Source: Nocardia transvalensis
GTDB lineage: Bacteria > Actinomycetota > Actinomycetes > Mycobacteriales > Mycobacteriaceae
Length of the DNA: 64,000 nucleotides
Direction of reading: 5' to 3'
Assembly: GCF_015477765.1 (NCBI RefSeq)
Contig: NZ_JADLQQ010000011.1
Span: 208,855-272,854 of the forward strand
Shown here: piece after piece, positions 8,509 to 17,504 of the stretch
Layout: every line of letters begins with the position of its first letter
Numbering within the stretch: the stretch's first letter is position 1
Made by a program: the position numbers and the translations under genes
The notes under the pieces: generated by a model
Told to the model about the DNA's origin: nothing
Databases searched by the model: none
What the model saw: only the letters and a program-made list of their open reading frames with translations

Positions 8509-9411
8509 ATGACCTCCACCGCTGAACTGACCTTCGAATCGACCTCCCGCTACGCCCAGGTGCGGCCGGATCTGAAGCTGCACTATCACGAGGCGGGCGT
8601 GGGCAACGGCCCGACGATCGTGCTGCTGCACGGCGGCGGGCCGGGCGCGTCGTCCTGGTCCAACTTCGCCCGCAACATCCCCGTGCTGGCGCAGAATTTC
8701 CATGTGCTGGCCGTGGATCAGCCCGGGTTCGGGTTGTCCGACAAGCCGACCGAGCATCCGCAGTATTTCGTGCACAGCTCGTCGGCGCTGAAGGACCTGC
8801 TCGACACCCTGCAGATCACCGATCGCGTGCACCTGCTGGGGAATTCGCTCGGCGGCGGCACCACCGTGCGGTTCGCCCTCGACTATCCCGATCGGGCGGG
8901 CAAGCTCGTGCTGATGGGTCCGGGCGGCTTGAGCACGAACCTGTTCGCGCCCGACCCCACCGAGGGCGTGAAGGCGCTGGCGCAGTTCAATATGGAGCCG
9001 ACCCGGGAGAATATGGAGAAGTTCCTGCGGATCATGGTCTTCGACCAGTCGCTGGTCACCGAGGAGCTGATCGAGGAACGGTTCGGCTATGCCAGCACCC
9101 CGGAATCGCTGGCCGCCATGCGCGCCATGGGAAAGTCGTTCGCGGGACCGGATTTCGACAAGGGCATGCTCTGGCGCGACGGCTTCAAACTACGCCAGCC
9201 GGTGCTCATGATCTGGGGCCGCGAGGACCGGGTGAACCCGCTCGACGGGGCGCTGGTGGCCCTGAAGACGATCCCCCGCGCGCAGCTGCATGTGTTCGGC
9301 GGCTGCGGGCACTGGGCTCAGCTGGAGAAGTTCGACGAATTCAACCGGCTGGCCACCGATTTCCTGTTGCCTGCACCGGCATCCACGTTCACTTCGACGA
9401 AGGAGAAGTGA
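8509..9411 (+). CDS. hsaD: Meta-cleavage product hydrolase HsaD
   Basis: A 300-residue alpha/beta-hydrolase. The oxyanion segment LLHGGGPGASSWSNF is typical of C-C bond hydrolases. The nucleophile is in LLGNSLGGGT, the acid in WGREDRVNP and the histidine in GGCGHWAQLEKFDEFN. It hydrolyses the ring-cleavage product 4,9-DSHA to 2-hydroxyhexa-2,4-dienoate (HHD) and the bicyclic acid DOHNAA (HIP). The ATG abuts the hsaA stop (TAAATG), so the two are translationally coupled, and the stop overlaps the hsaC start. Length and context match HsaD of other actinomycetes. Confidence 0.93.
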   Translation: MTSTAELTFESTSRYAQVRPDLKLHYHEAGVGNGPTIVLLHGGGPGASSWSNFARNIPVLAQNFHVLAVDQPGFGLSDKPTEHPQYFVHSSSALKDLLDTLQITDRVHLLGNSLGGGTTVRFALDYPDRAGKLVLMGPGGLSTNLFAPDPTEGVKALAQFNMEPTRENMEKFLRIMVFDQSLVTEELIEERFGYASTPESLAAMRAMGKSFAGPDFDKGMLWRDGFKLRQPVLMIWGREDRVNPLDGALVALKTIPRAQLHVFGGCGHWAQLEKFDEFNRLATDFLLPAPASTFTSTKEK

Positions 9412-10316
9412 TGAGTATTCGAGCGCTGGGATATATGCGCATCGAGGCCACCGATGTCGCGGCGTGGCGGGAGTACGGGCTGAAGGTACTCGGCATGATG
9501 GAGGGCGACGGGCCCGACAAAAATGCCCTGTACCTGCGCATGGACGAGTTTCCTGCGCGCCTGGTCATCGTGCCGGGTGAGACCGACCGGCTGCAGGCGT
9601 CGGGCTGGGAGGTCGCCGACGCCGCCGCGCTGCAGCGGCTTCGGGAGCGGCTGTCGAATGCGGGGGTGCCCTTCAAGGAAGGCACCAAGGAGGAGATCGC
9701 CGACCGTCGCGTCCAGGAGTTGATCCGATTCGAGGACACGGACGGCAATGTGCTCGAGGCCTTCCACGGTTCGCAGTACGTCGCCCGGCGCTTCGTCAGT
9801 CCCTACGGGCACAAGTTCGTCACCGCCGAGCAGGGTCTGGGCCATGTGGTGCTGACCTGTACGGACGACGCGGCGGCACAGCACTTCTACCAGGACGTGC
9901 TCGGTTTCCGGCTGCGTGACTCGATGCGGCTGCCCCCGCAGTTGGTCGGTCGCCCCGCCGACGGCGAGCCCGCGTGGCTGCGGTTCTACGGGTGCAACCC
10001 GCGCCATCACGCGCTGGCGTTCCTGCCGCTGCCGAATCCGACCGGCATCGTGCATCTGATGGTCGAGGTGGAGAACTCCGACGACGTCGGTCTGTGCCTG
10101 GACCGCGCGCTGCGGCGCAAGGTGAAGATGTCGGCCACCCTCGGACGGCACATCAACGACAAGATGCTGTCGTTCTATATGAAGACGCCCGGCGGCTTCG
10201 ATATCGAATTCGGCTGTGAGGGACTGGAAGTCGAGGACGAGTCGTGGATCGCCCGCGAATCGACCGCGGTCAGCCTGTGGGGCCACGACTTCAGCATCCA
10301 GTACCGGCAGCAGTGA
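9411..10316 (+). CDS. hsaC: Extradiol dioxygenase HsaC (3,4-DHSA ring cleavage)
   Basis: A 301-residue type I extradiol dioxygenase with two vicinal-oxygen-chelate domains. The three iron ligands appear in the C-terminal half: His in GLGHVVLTC, His in PRHHALAFLPL and Glu in GGFDIEFGCEG, as in BphC/HsaC enzymes. It splits the catechol ring of 3,4-DHSA with oxygen to give 4,9-DSHA, the HsaD substrate. AAGGAGAAG stands 6-7 bases before ATG 9411, so that is preferred to the GTG at 9408. The start overlaps the hsaD stop (TGATG). Confidence 0.94.
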   Translation: MSIRALGYMRIEATDVAAWREYGLKVLGMMEGDGPDKNALYLRMDEFPARLVIVPGETDRLQASGWEVADAAALQRLRERLSNAGVPFKEGTKEEIADRRVQELIRFEDTDGNVLEAFHGSQYVARRFVSPYGHKFVTAEQGLGHVVLTCTDDAAAQHFYQDVLGFRLRDSMRLPPQLVGRPADGEPAWLRFYGCNPRHHALAFLPLPNPTGIVHLMVEVENSDDVGLCLDRALRRKVKMSATLGRHINDKMLSFYMKTPGGFDIEFGCEGLEVEDESWIARESTAVSLWGHDFSIQYRQQ

Positions 10317-10333
10317 CGACAGGGGTGAACGAC

Positions 10334-10903
10334 ATGACGGCGGACGGTGCCATCGATCCGCGGCAGTTCCGGAATGTGCTGGGGCAGTTCTGCACCGGCG
10401 TCACCGTGATCACGACACTCGATACCGCCGGTGCGCCTATCGGTTTCGCCTGTCAGTCGTTCGCCGCCCTGTCCCTGGACCCTCCGCTGGTGCTGTTCTG
10501 CCCCACCAAGGGCTCGCGCACCTGGACGGCCATCGAGCAGGCGGGGCGTTTCTGCGTGAACGTCCTCGCCGAGGAACAGCGCCAGGTATGCGCCCGCTTC
10601 GGATCCCGCGAACCCGACAAATTCGCGGGAACCTCGTGGCGCACTTCGGACCTGGAGCTTCCGCTCCTGGACGATGCGCTGGCCACGATCCAGTGCACTG
10701 TGGCCAGTGTCGTCGACGGCGGCGATCACCATATCGTGATCGGCCGGGTGCTGGCCCTGTCGGAGTCCACCGACTCCGGCAGGCCGCTGTTGTTCTACCG
10801 CGGCCAGTACACCGCCATCGAGCCGGAGAAGACCACGCCCGCCCCCTGGCGTGCGGACCTGGAGCATTTCCTCACCACCACCACACTGGACACCTGGCTG
10901 TAA
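10334..10903 (+). CDS. hsaB: 3-HSA monooxygenase, flavin reductase subunit HsaB
   Basis: A 189-residue flavin reductase of the FMN-binding split-barrel family. FCTGVTVITTLDTAGAPIGF and CQSFAALSLDPPLVLFCPTKGS are the flavin-binding signature of such reductases. It uses NADH to reduce the flavin needed by HsaA. It ends the hsaADCB run, 17 bases after hsaC. ATG 10334 is chosen because AGGGG lies about 8 bases upstream and the family domain starts right after; an earlier in-frame ATG lies inside hsaC. Confidence 0.93.
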   Translation: MTADGAIDPRQFRNVLGQFCTGVTVITTLDTAGAPIGFACQSFAALSLDPPLVLFCPTKGSRTWTAIEQAGRFCVNVLAEEQRQVCARFGSREPDKFAGTSWRTSDLELPLLDDALATIQCTVASVVDGGDHHIVIGRVLALSESTDSGRPLLFYRGQYTAIEPEKTTPAPWRADLEHFLTTTTLDTWL

Positions 10904-10944
10904 CGGGGGTGGATTACCGACCGGGCCCGGCTACCCTGGCGGCA

Positions 10945-11808
10945 ATGACCACATCCGTTCTCGACACAGAATGGGAGCGGCACCGGTCCGCGGTCTTCGG
11001 GGTGGCGTACCGGCTGCTCGGCGGTGTCGCCGATGCCGAGGACATCGTTCAGGACGTGTGGTTACAGGCGTCGGCCGCCGACCTGTCGGCCGTGCGCGAT
11101 CTGCGTGCCTGGCTGGTCACGGTGGCCGCCCGGCTGTCCTACAACGTGCTCTCCTCGGCCCGGGCCCGGCGGGAGCGCTACGTCGGGCCATGGCTGCCGG
11201 AACCGCTGCTGACCGGCCCCGATATCGCCGATTCCCTGCTGATGGACGAGTCGGTGCAGACCGCGATGCTGGTGGTGATGGACGAACTCGAACCCGCCGA
11301 GCGGGTCGCATTCGTCCTCCACGACGTCTTCTCGATTCCGTTCGCGGAGATCGCCGATCTGCTGGTGCGGTCCCAGCCCGCAACCCGCCAGCTCGCCTCG
11401 CGGGCACGCCGCAAACTCGCCGCGGTCAGCGAGCGACCGCGATCCTCGCGGGAGGAGCAACAGCGGGTGCTGACGGCCTTCCGGTTGGCCGCCCGCGCCG
11501 GTGATCTGGAAGGTCTGGTGCGAGTGCTGGATCCGGATGTCGTGTATGTCAGCGATGGCGGCGGCAGGGTGTCCGCGGCCCGCATTCCGGTCCGCGGTGC
11601 CGACCGCGTGGCGAAGATCCTCGCCCGGGTGGCCCGGCAACCCGCGCTCTCCATCGAGCCGGTCGAGATCGGCGGCGGGCCCGCCCTCGCGGTCTATCGG
11701 GCCGGTGCGCTGTGGTCGATCGACTCGCTGGAGATCGTCGGCGGCCGTATCACATCCATCTGGCGCGTGGTGAATCCGGAAAAACTTCGGCATCTCGGTC
11801 ACAACTGA
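10945..11808 (+). CDS. ECF sigma factor, ECF41 / SigJ-like
   Basis: A 287-residue protein. Residues about 5-75 form sigma region 2 (YRLLGGVADAEDIVQDVWLQ) and residues about 110-165 region 4 (VAFVLHDVFSIPFAEIADLL...SQPATRQLASRARRKL). A C-terminal NTF2/SnoaL-like domain (about 180-285) replaces an anti-sigma factor, which defines the ECF41/SigJ group: that domain controls the sigma part in cis. The following gene is an FAD oxidoreductase, one of the partner types known beside ECF41 factors. There is no clear ribosome site; TACCCT seven bases before the ATG suggests a leaderless transcript. It follows hsaB on the same strand but is probably a separate unit. Confidence 0.87.
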   Translation: MTTSVLDTEWERHRSAVFGVAYRLLGGVADAEDIVQDVWLQASAADLSAVRDLRAWLVTVAARLSYNVLSSARARRERYVGPWLPEPLLTGPDIADSLLMDESVQTAMLVVMDELEPAERVAFVLHDVFSIPFAEIADLLVRSQPATRQLASRARRKLAAVSERPRSSREEQQRVLTAFRLAARAGDLEGLVRVLDPDVVYVSDGGGRVSAARIPVRGADRVAKILARVARQPALSIEPVEIGGGPALAVYRAGALWSIDSLEIVGGRITSIWRVVNPEKLRHLGHN

Positions 11809-11858
11809 GCGCGCCGTCTTGTCTCCCTGTCGACCGAGTCGATGAGAGGAGATATGAG

Positions 11859-13019
11859 ATGCCCCGGATTGTCATCGTCGGCGGCGGCTTCGCCGGAGTC
11901 TGGAGTGCGGCGGGCGCGGCTCGGGTACGCAGCGCTGCCCACCTGGCCGAGGCCGACATGTCCATCACCGTGATTGCGCCGAACGATCGCCTGGTCTTGC
12001 GGCCGAGACTGTACGAGCCGGAACCGCATCGGGCAACGGTGGCGTTGCGCCGCGTTTTCGAGCCGATCGGGGTTGAGCATCGTCGTGCCCGCGTGCTCGA
12101 GATCGATGTCGAAAACCACCGTGTCGCCCTCGATTCCGGCACGACCGTCGACTACGACCGGTTGGTGCTGGCGGCCGGGAGCCAGCTGGTTCGGCCGGCA
12201 TTCCCTGGTGCGGAACAGCTCTTCGATGTCGATACGCTCGACGGGGCCAATCGTCTAGCCGGCCGTCTTCGCGGACTGAAGTCGTTCACCGCAGTGGTCG
12301 TCGGTGCCGGTTTCACCGGCCTCGAGATCGCCACCGAGCTGGCCGGTCGCGGCCGCGTGGTCCTGGTGGAACGCAGTGAGGTGGTGGGTCCGGAACTCGG
12401 GCCGGGACCGCGTCCGGCGATCGAGGAGGCGCTCGAGGAGGTCGGCGTGCAGCGACGGCTGGGCACCACGGTGACCGCCATCGAGGACGGCAAGGTCGTT
12501 CTCCCCGACGGCACCCGCATTGCCGCCGATGCGGTTGTCTGGACCGCCGGGTTGCGCGCCAACCCGCTCACCGCACAGATCCCCGGCCCGCGCGACGGGC
12601 TCGGGCGGTTGAGCGTCGGACCGGATCTCAACGCAGGCAACGACATCTTCGTCGCGGGCGACACGGCCGCGGCCCCTGCCGACGACGCTCACACGACGCT
12701 GCAGAGCTGCCAGCACGCCACGCCACTCGGTAAGACCGCAGGCCACAATGCCGCGGCCGACCTGCTGGGAATGCCGCCGATCGACTTCACTCCCGCGCCG
12801 TATGTCACCGATATCGACCTCGGCGCGGCCGGTGCCATCCTGACCCGCGGGTGGGACCGCCAGGTCGAGTCGACCGGAACCGACGGTAAAAGGCTCAAGA
12901 AGTGGATCATGAACCGGATTCACCCACCGGTCGACAACGCCACCGAGATCCTCACAGCGGCGTCGCGCATCTACAACCCGGTGCCGACCGCCGCCGAAAT
13001 CCCCCCTCATGCCGCATAG
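11859..13019 (+). CDS. FAD-dependent pyridine nucleotide oxidoreductase (NDH-2-like)
   Basis: A 386-residue two-dinucleotide-domain flavoprotein. IVGGGFAGVWSA at the N-terminus binds FAD, VVGAGFTGLEIATEL near residue 145 binds NAD(P)H, and FVAGDTAA near residue 265 is the second FAD contact. A basic, tyrosine-poor C-terminal tail (KRLKKWIMNRIHPP) resembles the membrane-contacting end of type II NADH dehydrogenases. It would pass electrons from NAD(P)H to a quinone or similar acceptor. AGAGGAG precedes the ATG. It lies 50 bases after the ECF41 gene, whose likely target it is. Confidence 0.85.
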   Translation: MPRIVIVGGGFAGVWSAAGAARVRSAAHLAEADMSITVIAPNDRLVLRPRLYEPEPHRATVALRRVFEPIGVEHRRARVLEIDVENHRVALDSGTTVDYDRLVLAAGSQLVRPAFPGAEQLFDVDTLDGANRLAGRLRGLKSFTAVVVGAGFTGLEIATELAGRGRVVLVERSEVVGPELGPGPRPAIEEALEEVGVQRRLGTTVTAIEDGKVVLPDGTRIAADAVVWTAGLRANPLTAQIPGPRDGLGRLSVGPDLNAGNDIFVAGDTAAAPADDAHTTLQSCQHATPLGKTAGHNAAADLLGMPPIDFTPAPYVTDIDLGAAGAILTRGWDRQVESTGTDGKRLKKWIMNRIHPPVDNATEILTAASRIYNPVPTAAEIPPHAA

Positions 13020-13040
13020 CCCTGCGCGGGCCGGGCCGAA

Positions 13041-13994
13041 TCAGTCGTGCGGCTGGAATCGTTGCAGTGCCGCGGTCAGCACTCGCAGGCGGTCGTCGAG
13101 GAATCGCGGCATCTCGTTCTCGAGGGCATGCAGCACGTCGAGGGCCGGATCTGCGCACGCCCAGAAGCGCAGTTTGGCCTCCAGCCGGTGGTCGAGTTCT
13201 GTTCCGCGACAGCGCTGTACTCGGCGGACGAACTCCGGGTCGGTCTCCGGATACAGGTAGCACAGGTCGTAATCGGGGTCGCCGATCTCCACGTCGCCAA
13301 AATCGATCAGGCCGCTGATCCGGTCGCCCGTGACGAGTAGATGATCCAGGCTCACATCCGCGTGGATCAACGATGGCGAATAGTCGAAGTTGGCGTCCTC
13401 GCCGAGGTATTCCTCCCAAGCGCCCAGCAGCGCCTTCGCCGCGGCGGGTGCCAGCAGTGGAATGACCTCGGCCCGAACCGATTCCAGGTCTTCGGTGAAA
13501 TCCTCTCGCAGGTCCCGGGTTTCGATGCCCAGTGCGGACGCGCGGGTCACCGGGAACGAGTGCACGCCATCGATGATCTTCGCGATGAGCTCGGCCGTCG
13601 ACGGGAGCGTGAGCAGCCCCCGCTCGTACCACTGCTCCGGCGACAACGACTCCCCCGGCACGATCGGGTACACGCAGAATTCCCCGGGCCCCAACGGATT
13701 CGGAGCCGTGAACAGGAAGCGGGGAATCGGAACCGGCAGCAGACCCGCCAGCTCGGGCAGCAACGCGGCCTCGCGCCCGATCCCCTCCGCCCCGTACGAC
13801 CCCTGCGGCAGCCGCAGCACATAGGCCCCCTCCGGCCGCTCGAGCAGCAACGCCACGCTTTCCATGCCCGCACCGAGCAGGCGCAGGTCACCGTCGGCCA
13901 GCTCCGGGCGCGGCGAGGCCGTCAGCGCACCCCTCGCCCGATTCTCCCAGTCCCCCGGCAACTCGACATCCGCACTCATGTCCACGCTCGACAT
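13041..13994 (-). CDS. Aminoglycoside-phosphotransferase-fold kinase
   Basis: A 317-residue protein of the APH/choline-kinase fold. The nucleotide-binding lobe is N-terminal (residues about 25-110, with AYVLRLPQGSYG). The catalytic loop is LIHADVSLDHLLV and the metal-binding loop is SGLIDFGDVEIGDPDYDL. In the catalytic loop His replaces the usual Asn of H-x-D-x4-N. It should phosphorylate a small hydroxyl compound; whether an antibiotic or a metabolite cannot be told. Two starts are possible (13994 and 13979), neither with a strong ribosome site. It converges on the oxidoreductase gene with 21 bases between the stops. Confidence 0.8.
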   Translation of the reverse strand: MSSVDMSADVELPGDWENRARGALTASPRPELADGDLRLLGAGMESVALLLERPEGAYVLRLPQGSYGAEGIGREAALLPELAGLLPVPIPRFLFTAPNPLGPGEFCVYPIVPGESLSPEQWYERGLLTLPSTAELIAKIIDGVHSFPVTRASALGIETRDLREDFTEDLESVRAEVIPLLAPAAAKALLGAWEEYLGEDANFDYSPSLIHADVSLDHLLVTGDRISGLIDFGDVEIGDPDYDLCYLYPETDPEFVRRVQRCRGTELDHRLEAKLRFWACADPALDVLHALENEMPRFLDDRLRVLTAALQRFQPHD

Positions 13995-14173
13995 CGTATG
14001 GGCGATCGGTAATCCGCTGATCTGCTATCGATTCGGTGCCCCCAGCCCTGTCCCGCGAAGGCGCTTTGTGCGTCTCATAAGTAGTCCGCAAGGCCGGGCG
14101 GTTTCACTACGTCCGCGGGGCAGGAAATCCTCGTGCGGTCACTTCGATCGGCGGCAATGGGAAGGGCACCTCG

Positions 14174-14581
14174 ATGAGCACGACATGGGACAACCACAGT
14201 CCGACCAGCGAACAGTTCATGGCGCCGGGCTGGTATATCGACCCGGCCGATACTCAGGTGAAACGCCGCTGGGACGGCTACGGCTGGACCGCCGACGCGA
14301 TGCCTGTGCCGCCGCAGCCTGCGCATAGGGAGCGGAGTGACCTGACGGACGCTGCCGCCCGCACCGCGAGAAACCTCTGGGCGCGCAACCCCGCGTCACT
14401 GCTCGCGCTGGCTGTCTGCGCTTTGTACCTCGTGGTCGACAACTACACGAATGTCGTGATGCTCGGGCTGATCCCGATCTCGCTGTCGATCCAGGCGATC
14501 AGAAGCCGCGAACCTCTGTGCATTTCCGCCGTAGCCGCCACGATCATCGCCATTGCGGCGCCGTTCGTCCTGTTCCACTGA
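14174..14581 (+). CDS. Small membrane protein with DUF2510 domain
   Basis: A 135-residue protein. Residues about 17-42 match DUF2510 (PGWYIDPADTQVKRRWDGYGW), a short tryptophan-rich motif found at the N-terminus of many actinobacterial membrane proteins. Two hydrophobic segments follow (about 76-92 and 97-134). GGGAAGGG precedes the ATG. No enzymatic motif. It stands alone between a - strand kinase-like gene and hsaF, tail-to-tail with the latter, and its function is unknown. Confidence 0.75.
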   Translation: MSTTWDNHSPTSEQFMAPGWYIDPADTQVKRRWDGYGWTADAMPVPPQPAHRERSDLTDAAARTARNLWARNPASLLALAVCALYLVVDNYTNVVMLGLIPISLSIQAIRSREPLCISAVAATIIAIAAPFVLFH

Positions 14582-14607
14582 TCGGTCACGCCGATCACGC
14601 CCACCTG

Positions 14608-15645
14608 TCAGGCGGTGACCGTCTGCTGTTCGCGTTGGAGTTCCAAGGCGATGTCGATGAGCTGGTCCTCCTGGCCTCCGACCAAGTTGCGCTTTCCGGC
14701 GCGGACCAGCATCTCCGCCGCCGAGACGCCGTAGCGTTCGGCTTGGCGTTCGGCATGTTTGAGGAAGCTGGAGTAGACGCCGGCGTAACCCATCATGAGC
14801 GACTGGCGGTCCAGGAGGCATTCCTGGGGCATGGCGGGGCGGACGACGTCCTCGGCGGCGTCGGCTATCGCGAAGAAGTCGACGCCGGTCTTGATGCCGA
14901 GCTTGTCGCAGACGGCGATCAGGGCCTCGACGGGTGTGTTGCCCGCGCCCGCGCCGAACCGCCGTGCACTGCCGTCGATCTGGGTGGCCCCGGCGCGGAT
15001 GGCGAAGATGGAGTTGGCGCAGCCGAGGTCGAGGTTCTCGTGGCCGTGGAAGCCGACCTGGGCGTCGTTGCCGAGTTCGGCGACGATGGCCGAGACGCGG
15101 TCCGAGACCTGTTCCAGCACAAGGGCTCCCGCGGAATCGACCACGTACACGCACTGACATCCGGCGTCGGCCATGATGCGCGCTTGCTCGGCCAGCACCT
15201 CCGGCGGCTGGGTGTGCGACATCATCAGGAAGCCAACGGTTTCCAGCCCGAGCTCGCGGGCCAGGCCGAAGTGCTGGATCGAGACATCGGCCTCGGTGCA
15301 GTGCGTGGCAATGCGCACGATCGAGGCACCGTTGTCCTGAGAGATCTTGATGTCTTCCTTCACGCCCACGCCGGGCAGCATGAGCACCGCGATCTTGGCC
15401 TGCTTGGCCGTCTCGGCGGCGATCGTGATCAGTTCCTGCTCAGGGGTTTTGGAGAATCCGTAGTTGAACGAGGAGCCGCCCAGGCCGTCGCCGTGGGTCA
15501 CCTCGATCACCGGCACGCCCGCGCCGTCGAGCGCGGCGACGATATCGCGCACCTCGGTGGCGGTGAACTGGTGGCGCTTGTGATGCGACCCGTCGCGCAG
15601 CGAGGTGTCGGTGACGCGGATATCGAGGTCTGCTGAGTAAGGCAT
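14608..15645 (-). CDS. hsaF: 4-hydroxy-2-oxoacid aldolase HsaF
   Basis: A 345-residue TIM-barrel aldolase of the DmpG/BphI family. TDTSLRDGSHHKRHQF at residues 12-27 holds the metal and catalytic residues (Asp, Arg, His), and GFHGHENLDLGCANS holds the second pair of histidine metal ligands. It splits 4-hydroxy-2-oxohexanoate into pyruvate and propanal, which is channelled to HsaG. GAAGGGACCGAC precedes the ATG. It is the third gene of hsaE-hsaG-hsaF, the order known from M. tuberculosis (Rv3536c-Rv3534c), 11 bases after hsaG. Confidence 0.94.
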   Translation of the reverse strand: MPYSADLDIRVTDTSLRDGSHHKRHQFTATEVRDIVAALDGAGVPVIEVTHGDGLGGSSFNYGFSKTPEQELITIAAETAKQAKIAVLMLPGVGVKEDIKISQDNGASIVRIATHCTEADVSIQHFGLARELGLETVGFLMMSHTQPPEVLAEQARIMADAGCQCVYVVDSAGALVLEQVSDRVSAIVAELGNDAQVGFHGHENLDLGCANSIFAIRAGATQIDGSARRFGAGAGNTPVEALIAVCDKLGIKTGVDFFAIADAAEDVVRPAMPQECLLDRQSLMMGYAGVYSSFLKHAERQAERYGVSAAEMLVRAGKRNLVGGQEDQLIDIALELQREQQTVTA

Positions 15646-15656
15646 GTCGGTCCCTT

Positions 15657-16568
15657 CTATACCCGTGCCGAGACGATCTGGTCCGCGATGACCTCACCGA
15701 CCCGGGTGGCGGCCGCGGTCATGATGTCGAGATTGCCCGCATACGGCGGTAGGAAGTCGCCCGCACCCTCGACCTCCACGAAGACCGAGACCTTCGCCAG
15801 CCCACCGGAAACCACCGAGGGCTCGTCGAACTGCGGCTCGTTCAGCAGCCGGTAGCCGGGCACATACTGCTGGATGTCGGCGACCATGCGATGGATCGAG
15901 TCGCTGATCGCCGCGGTGTCGGCATCCTCCGGAATCGCGCAGAAGATGGTGTCGCGCATGATCATCGGCGGCTCGGCCGGATTCAGGATGATGATCGCCT
16001 TGCCCCGCTGGGCACCGCCGATGGTCTCCACCCCGCGGCTGGTGGTCTTGGTGAACTCGTCGATATTGGCCCGCGTGCCCGGACCCGCCGACACCGAGGA
16101 CACCGACGCCACGATCTCGGCATACGGCACCTCGACGACCCGCGATACCGCCGCGACGATCGGAATCGTCGCCTGCCCACCGCAGGTGATCATGTTGACG
16201 TTCGGCGCCTCCAGATGTGCGCCCAGATTCACCGGCGGCACCACGGCCGGGCCGACCGCGGCCGGGGTCAGGTCCACCGCGCGGATCCCGGCCTCGGCGT
16301 ACTTCGGGGCGGCCTCGCGATGGACATAGGCGGAGGTGGCCTCGAAGACCAGCTCCGGCAGCTCCGACTGCGCCAGCAGCCGGTCCACGCCCTCGTGCGA
16401 GGTTTCCAGCCCCAGCCCGGCGGCGCGCTTCAATCCCTCACTGGCGGGATCGATTCCGATCATCCACCGGGGCTCCACCTTGTCCGAGCGCAGCAGCTTG
16501 TACAGCAGGTCGGTACTGATATTGCCGGAGCCGACGATGGCGGCCGCGACCTTTCCATTGGCAGGCAC
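15657..16568 (-). CDS. hsaG: Acylating aldehyde dehydrogenase HsaG
   Basis: A 303-residue CoA-acylating aldehyde dehydrogenase of the DmpF/BphJ family. AAAIVGSGNISTDLL at the N-terminus binds NAD, and the catalytic cysteine is in VNMITCGGQATIP near residue 130. It turns propanal released by HsaF into propionyl-CoA inside the HsaF-HsaG complex. Start GTG 16568 has GAGGAGACCTGA before it. It lies between hsaE and hsaF with gaps of 10 and 11 bases, so the three are one operon. Confidence 0.94.
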   Translation of the reverse strand: MPANGKVAAAIVGSGNISTDLLYKLLRSDKVEPRWMIGIDPASEGLKRAAGLGLETSHEGVDRLLAQSELPELVFEATSAYVHREAAPKYAEAGIRAVDLTPAAVGPAVVPPVNLGAHLEAPNVNMITCGGQATIPIVAAVSRVVEVPYAEIVASVSSVSAGPGTRANIDEFTKTTSRGVETIGGAQRGKAIIILNPAEPPMIMRDTIFCAIPEDADTAAISDSIHRMVADIQQYVPGYRLLNEPQFDEPSVVSGGLAKVSVFVEVEGAGDFLPPYAGNLDIMTAAATRVGEVIADQIVSARV

Positions 16569-16578
16569 TCAGGTCTCC

Positions 16579-17364
16579 TCAGCTGAATTGCAAACGAACA
16601 GAACCGAGTCCGGCGAACTCGGCGTGGAAGGCATCGCCCGGCCGGGCGTCGATGGCGCGCGTGCAGGAACCGGGCAGCACGATGTCGCCCGCCTTCAGCC
16701 GCACCCCGAAGGAGGCGACCTTGCGGGCCAGCCACGCCACCGCGATCGTCGGATCGCCGAGCACGGCGTCGCTGCGTCCCTCGGCCACCATCTCGCCGTT
16801 TCGAGTCAGCCGAGCGTCGATGTTCCTGATATCCAACAGCTCCGGGCGCACCCGCTCCGATCCGAGCACCCACCCCGCCGAGGACGCGTTGTCGGCGATG
16901 GTGTCGCACAGCGCGATATTCCAGTCCTTGATGCGGGAGTCGATGAGTTCGATGGCGGGGGCATAGGCGACCGTCGCGGCGAGCACATCCTCCTCGGTGC
17001 ACTCGGCGCCCGGCAGATCCGCACCGAGCACGAAGCCGACCTCCACCTCCACCCGCGGGTACAGATACCGCGAGGTGTCGACCGGAACGTCGGAGAACAC
17101 CTGCATCTCGGCGAGCAGATGCCCGTAGTCGGGTTCGTCCACACCCATCATCTGCTGCATCGCCTTCGACGACAGCCCGACCTTGTGACCGACCACCGTC
17201 GCCCCGCCGTCGACGCGGCGGCGGATGTTGATCAGCTGGATCTCATAGGCATCGACCACGTCGATCTCGGGGTGCCGGGCGACCAGCGGGTCGACCGGCA
17301 CTCGCTCACGTTCGGCGGCCGCGAGCTCCGCGGCCAGTTCGCTCCGTACCGCGTCGGACAGCAC
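16579..17364 (-). CDS. hsaE: 2-hydroxydienoate hydratase HsaE
   Basis: A 261-residue enzyme of the fumarylacetoacetate-hydrolase-like 2-keto-4-pentenoate hydratase family. Characteristic parts are VVGHKVGLSSKAMQQMMGVDEPDYGHL, given here as family context at residues about 58-84, and the acidic metal site PRVEVEVGFVLG near residue 105. It hydrates the HsaD product 2-hydroxyhexa-2,4-dienoate to 4-hydroxy-2-oxohexanoate for HsaF. GTG 17364 is preceded by GAAGGAAACAAGC. It is the first gene of hsaEGF, divergent from kstD over 140 bases containing two KstR-type sites. Confidence 0.93.
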   Translation of the reverse strand: MLSDAVRSELAAELAAAERERVPVDPLVARHPEIDVVDAYEIQLINIRRRVDGGATVVGHKVGLSSKAMQQMMGVDEPDYGHLLAEMQVFSDVPVDTSRYLYPRVEVEVGFVLGADLPGAECTEEDVLAATVAYAPAIELIDSRIKDWNIALCDTIADNASSAGWVLGSERVRPELLDIRNIDARLTRNGEMVAEGRSDAVLGDPTIAVAWLARKVASFGVRLKAGDIVLPGSCTRAIDARPGDAFHAEFAGLGSVRLQFS

Positions 17365-17411
17365 GCTTGTTTCCTTCCCACTGGGGCCCGGTTGGCGGTT
17401 GAGACAGAAAC

Positions 17412-17425
17412 TGAAACGAGTTTTC
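17412..17425. promoter_or_regulatory. KstR-like operator upstream of hsaE
   Basis: TGAAACGAGTTTTC fits TNNAACNNGTTNNA except for the last base (C for A). It lies 47 bases upstream of the hsaE start in the hsaE/kstD divergent region. Confidence 0.6.
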
Positions 17426-17489
17426 CTGCATGTTCTCGTTCCAGGAGTCCCATCTGCCAGATCAATATAGACCGAAGCTGGACCGATTC

Positions 17490-17503
17490 TATAACGTGTT
17501 CTA
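17490..17503. promoter_or_regulatory. KstR operator abutting the kstD start codon
   Basis: TATAACGTGTTCTA matches the KstR consensus at every fixed position and ends one base before the kstD ATG. Its first six bases, TATAAC, also make a plausible -10 box for a leaderless kstD transcript. Confidence 0.75.
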
Positions 17504-17504
17504 C

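Noticed and set aside
11797..11817. Possible ECF41 promoter GGTCACA...CGTC before the oxidoreductase
   Set aside because: The spacing between the two parts is about 11 bases rather than the roughly 16 expected, and the first part has a mismatch.
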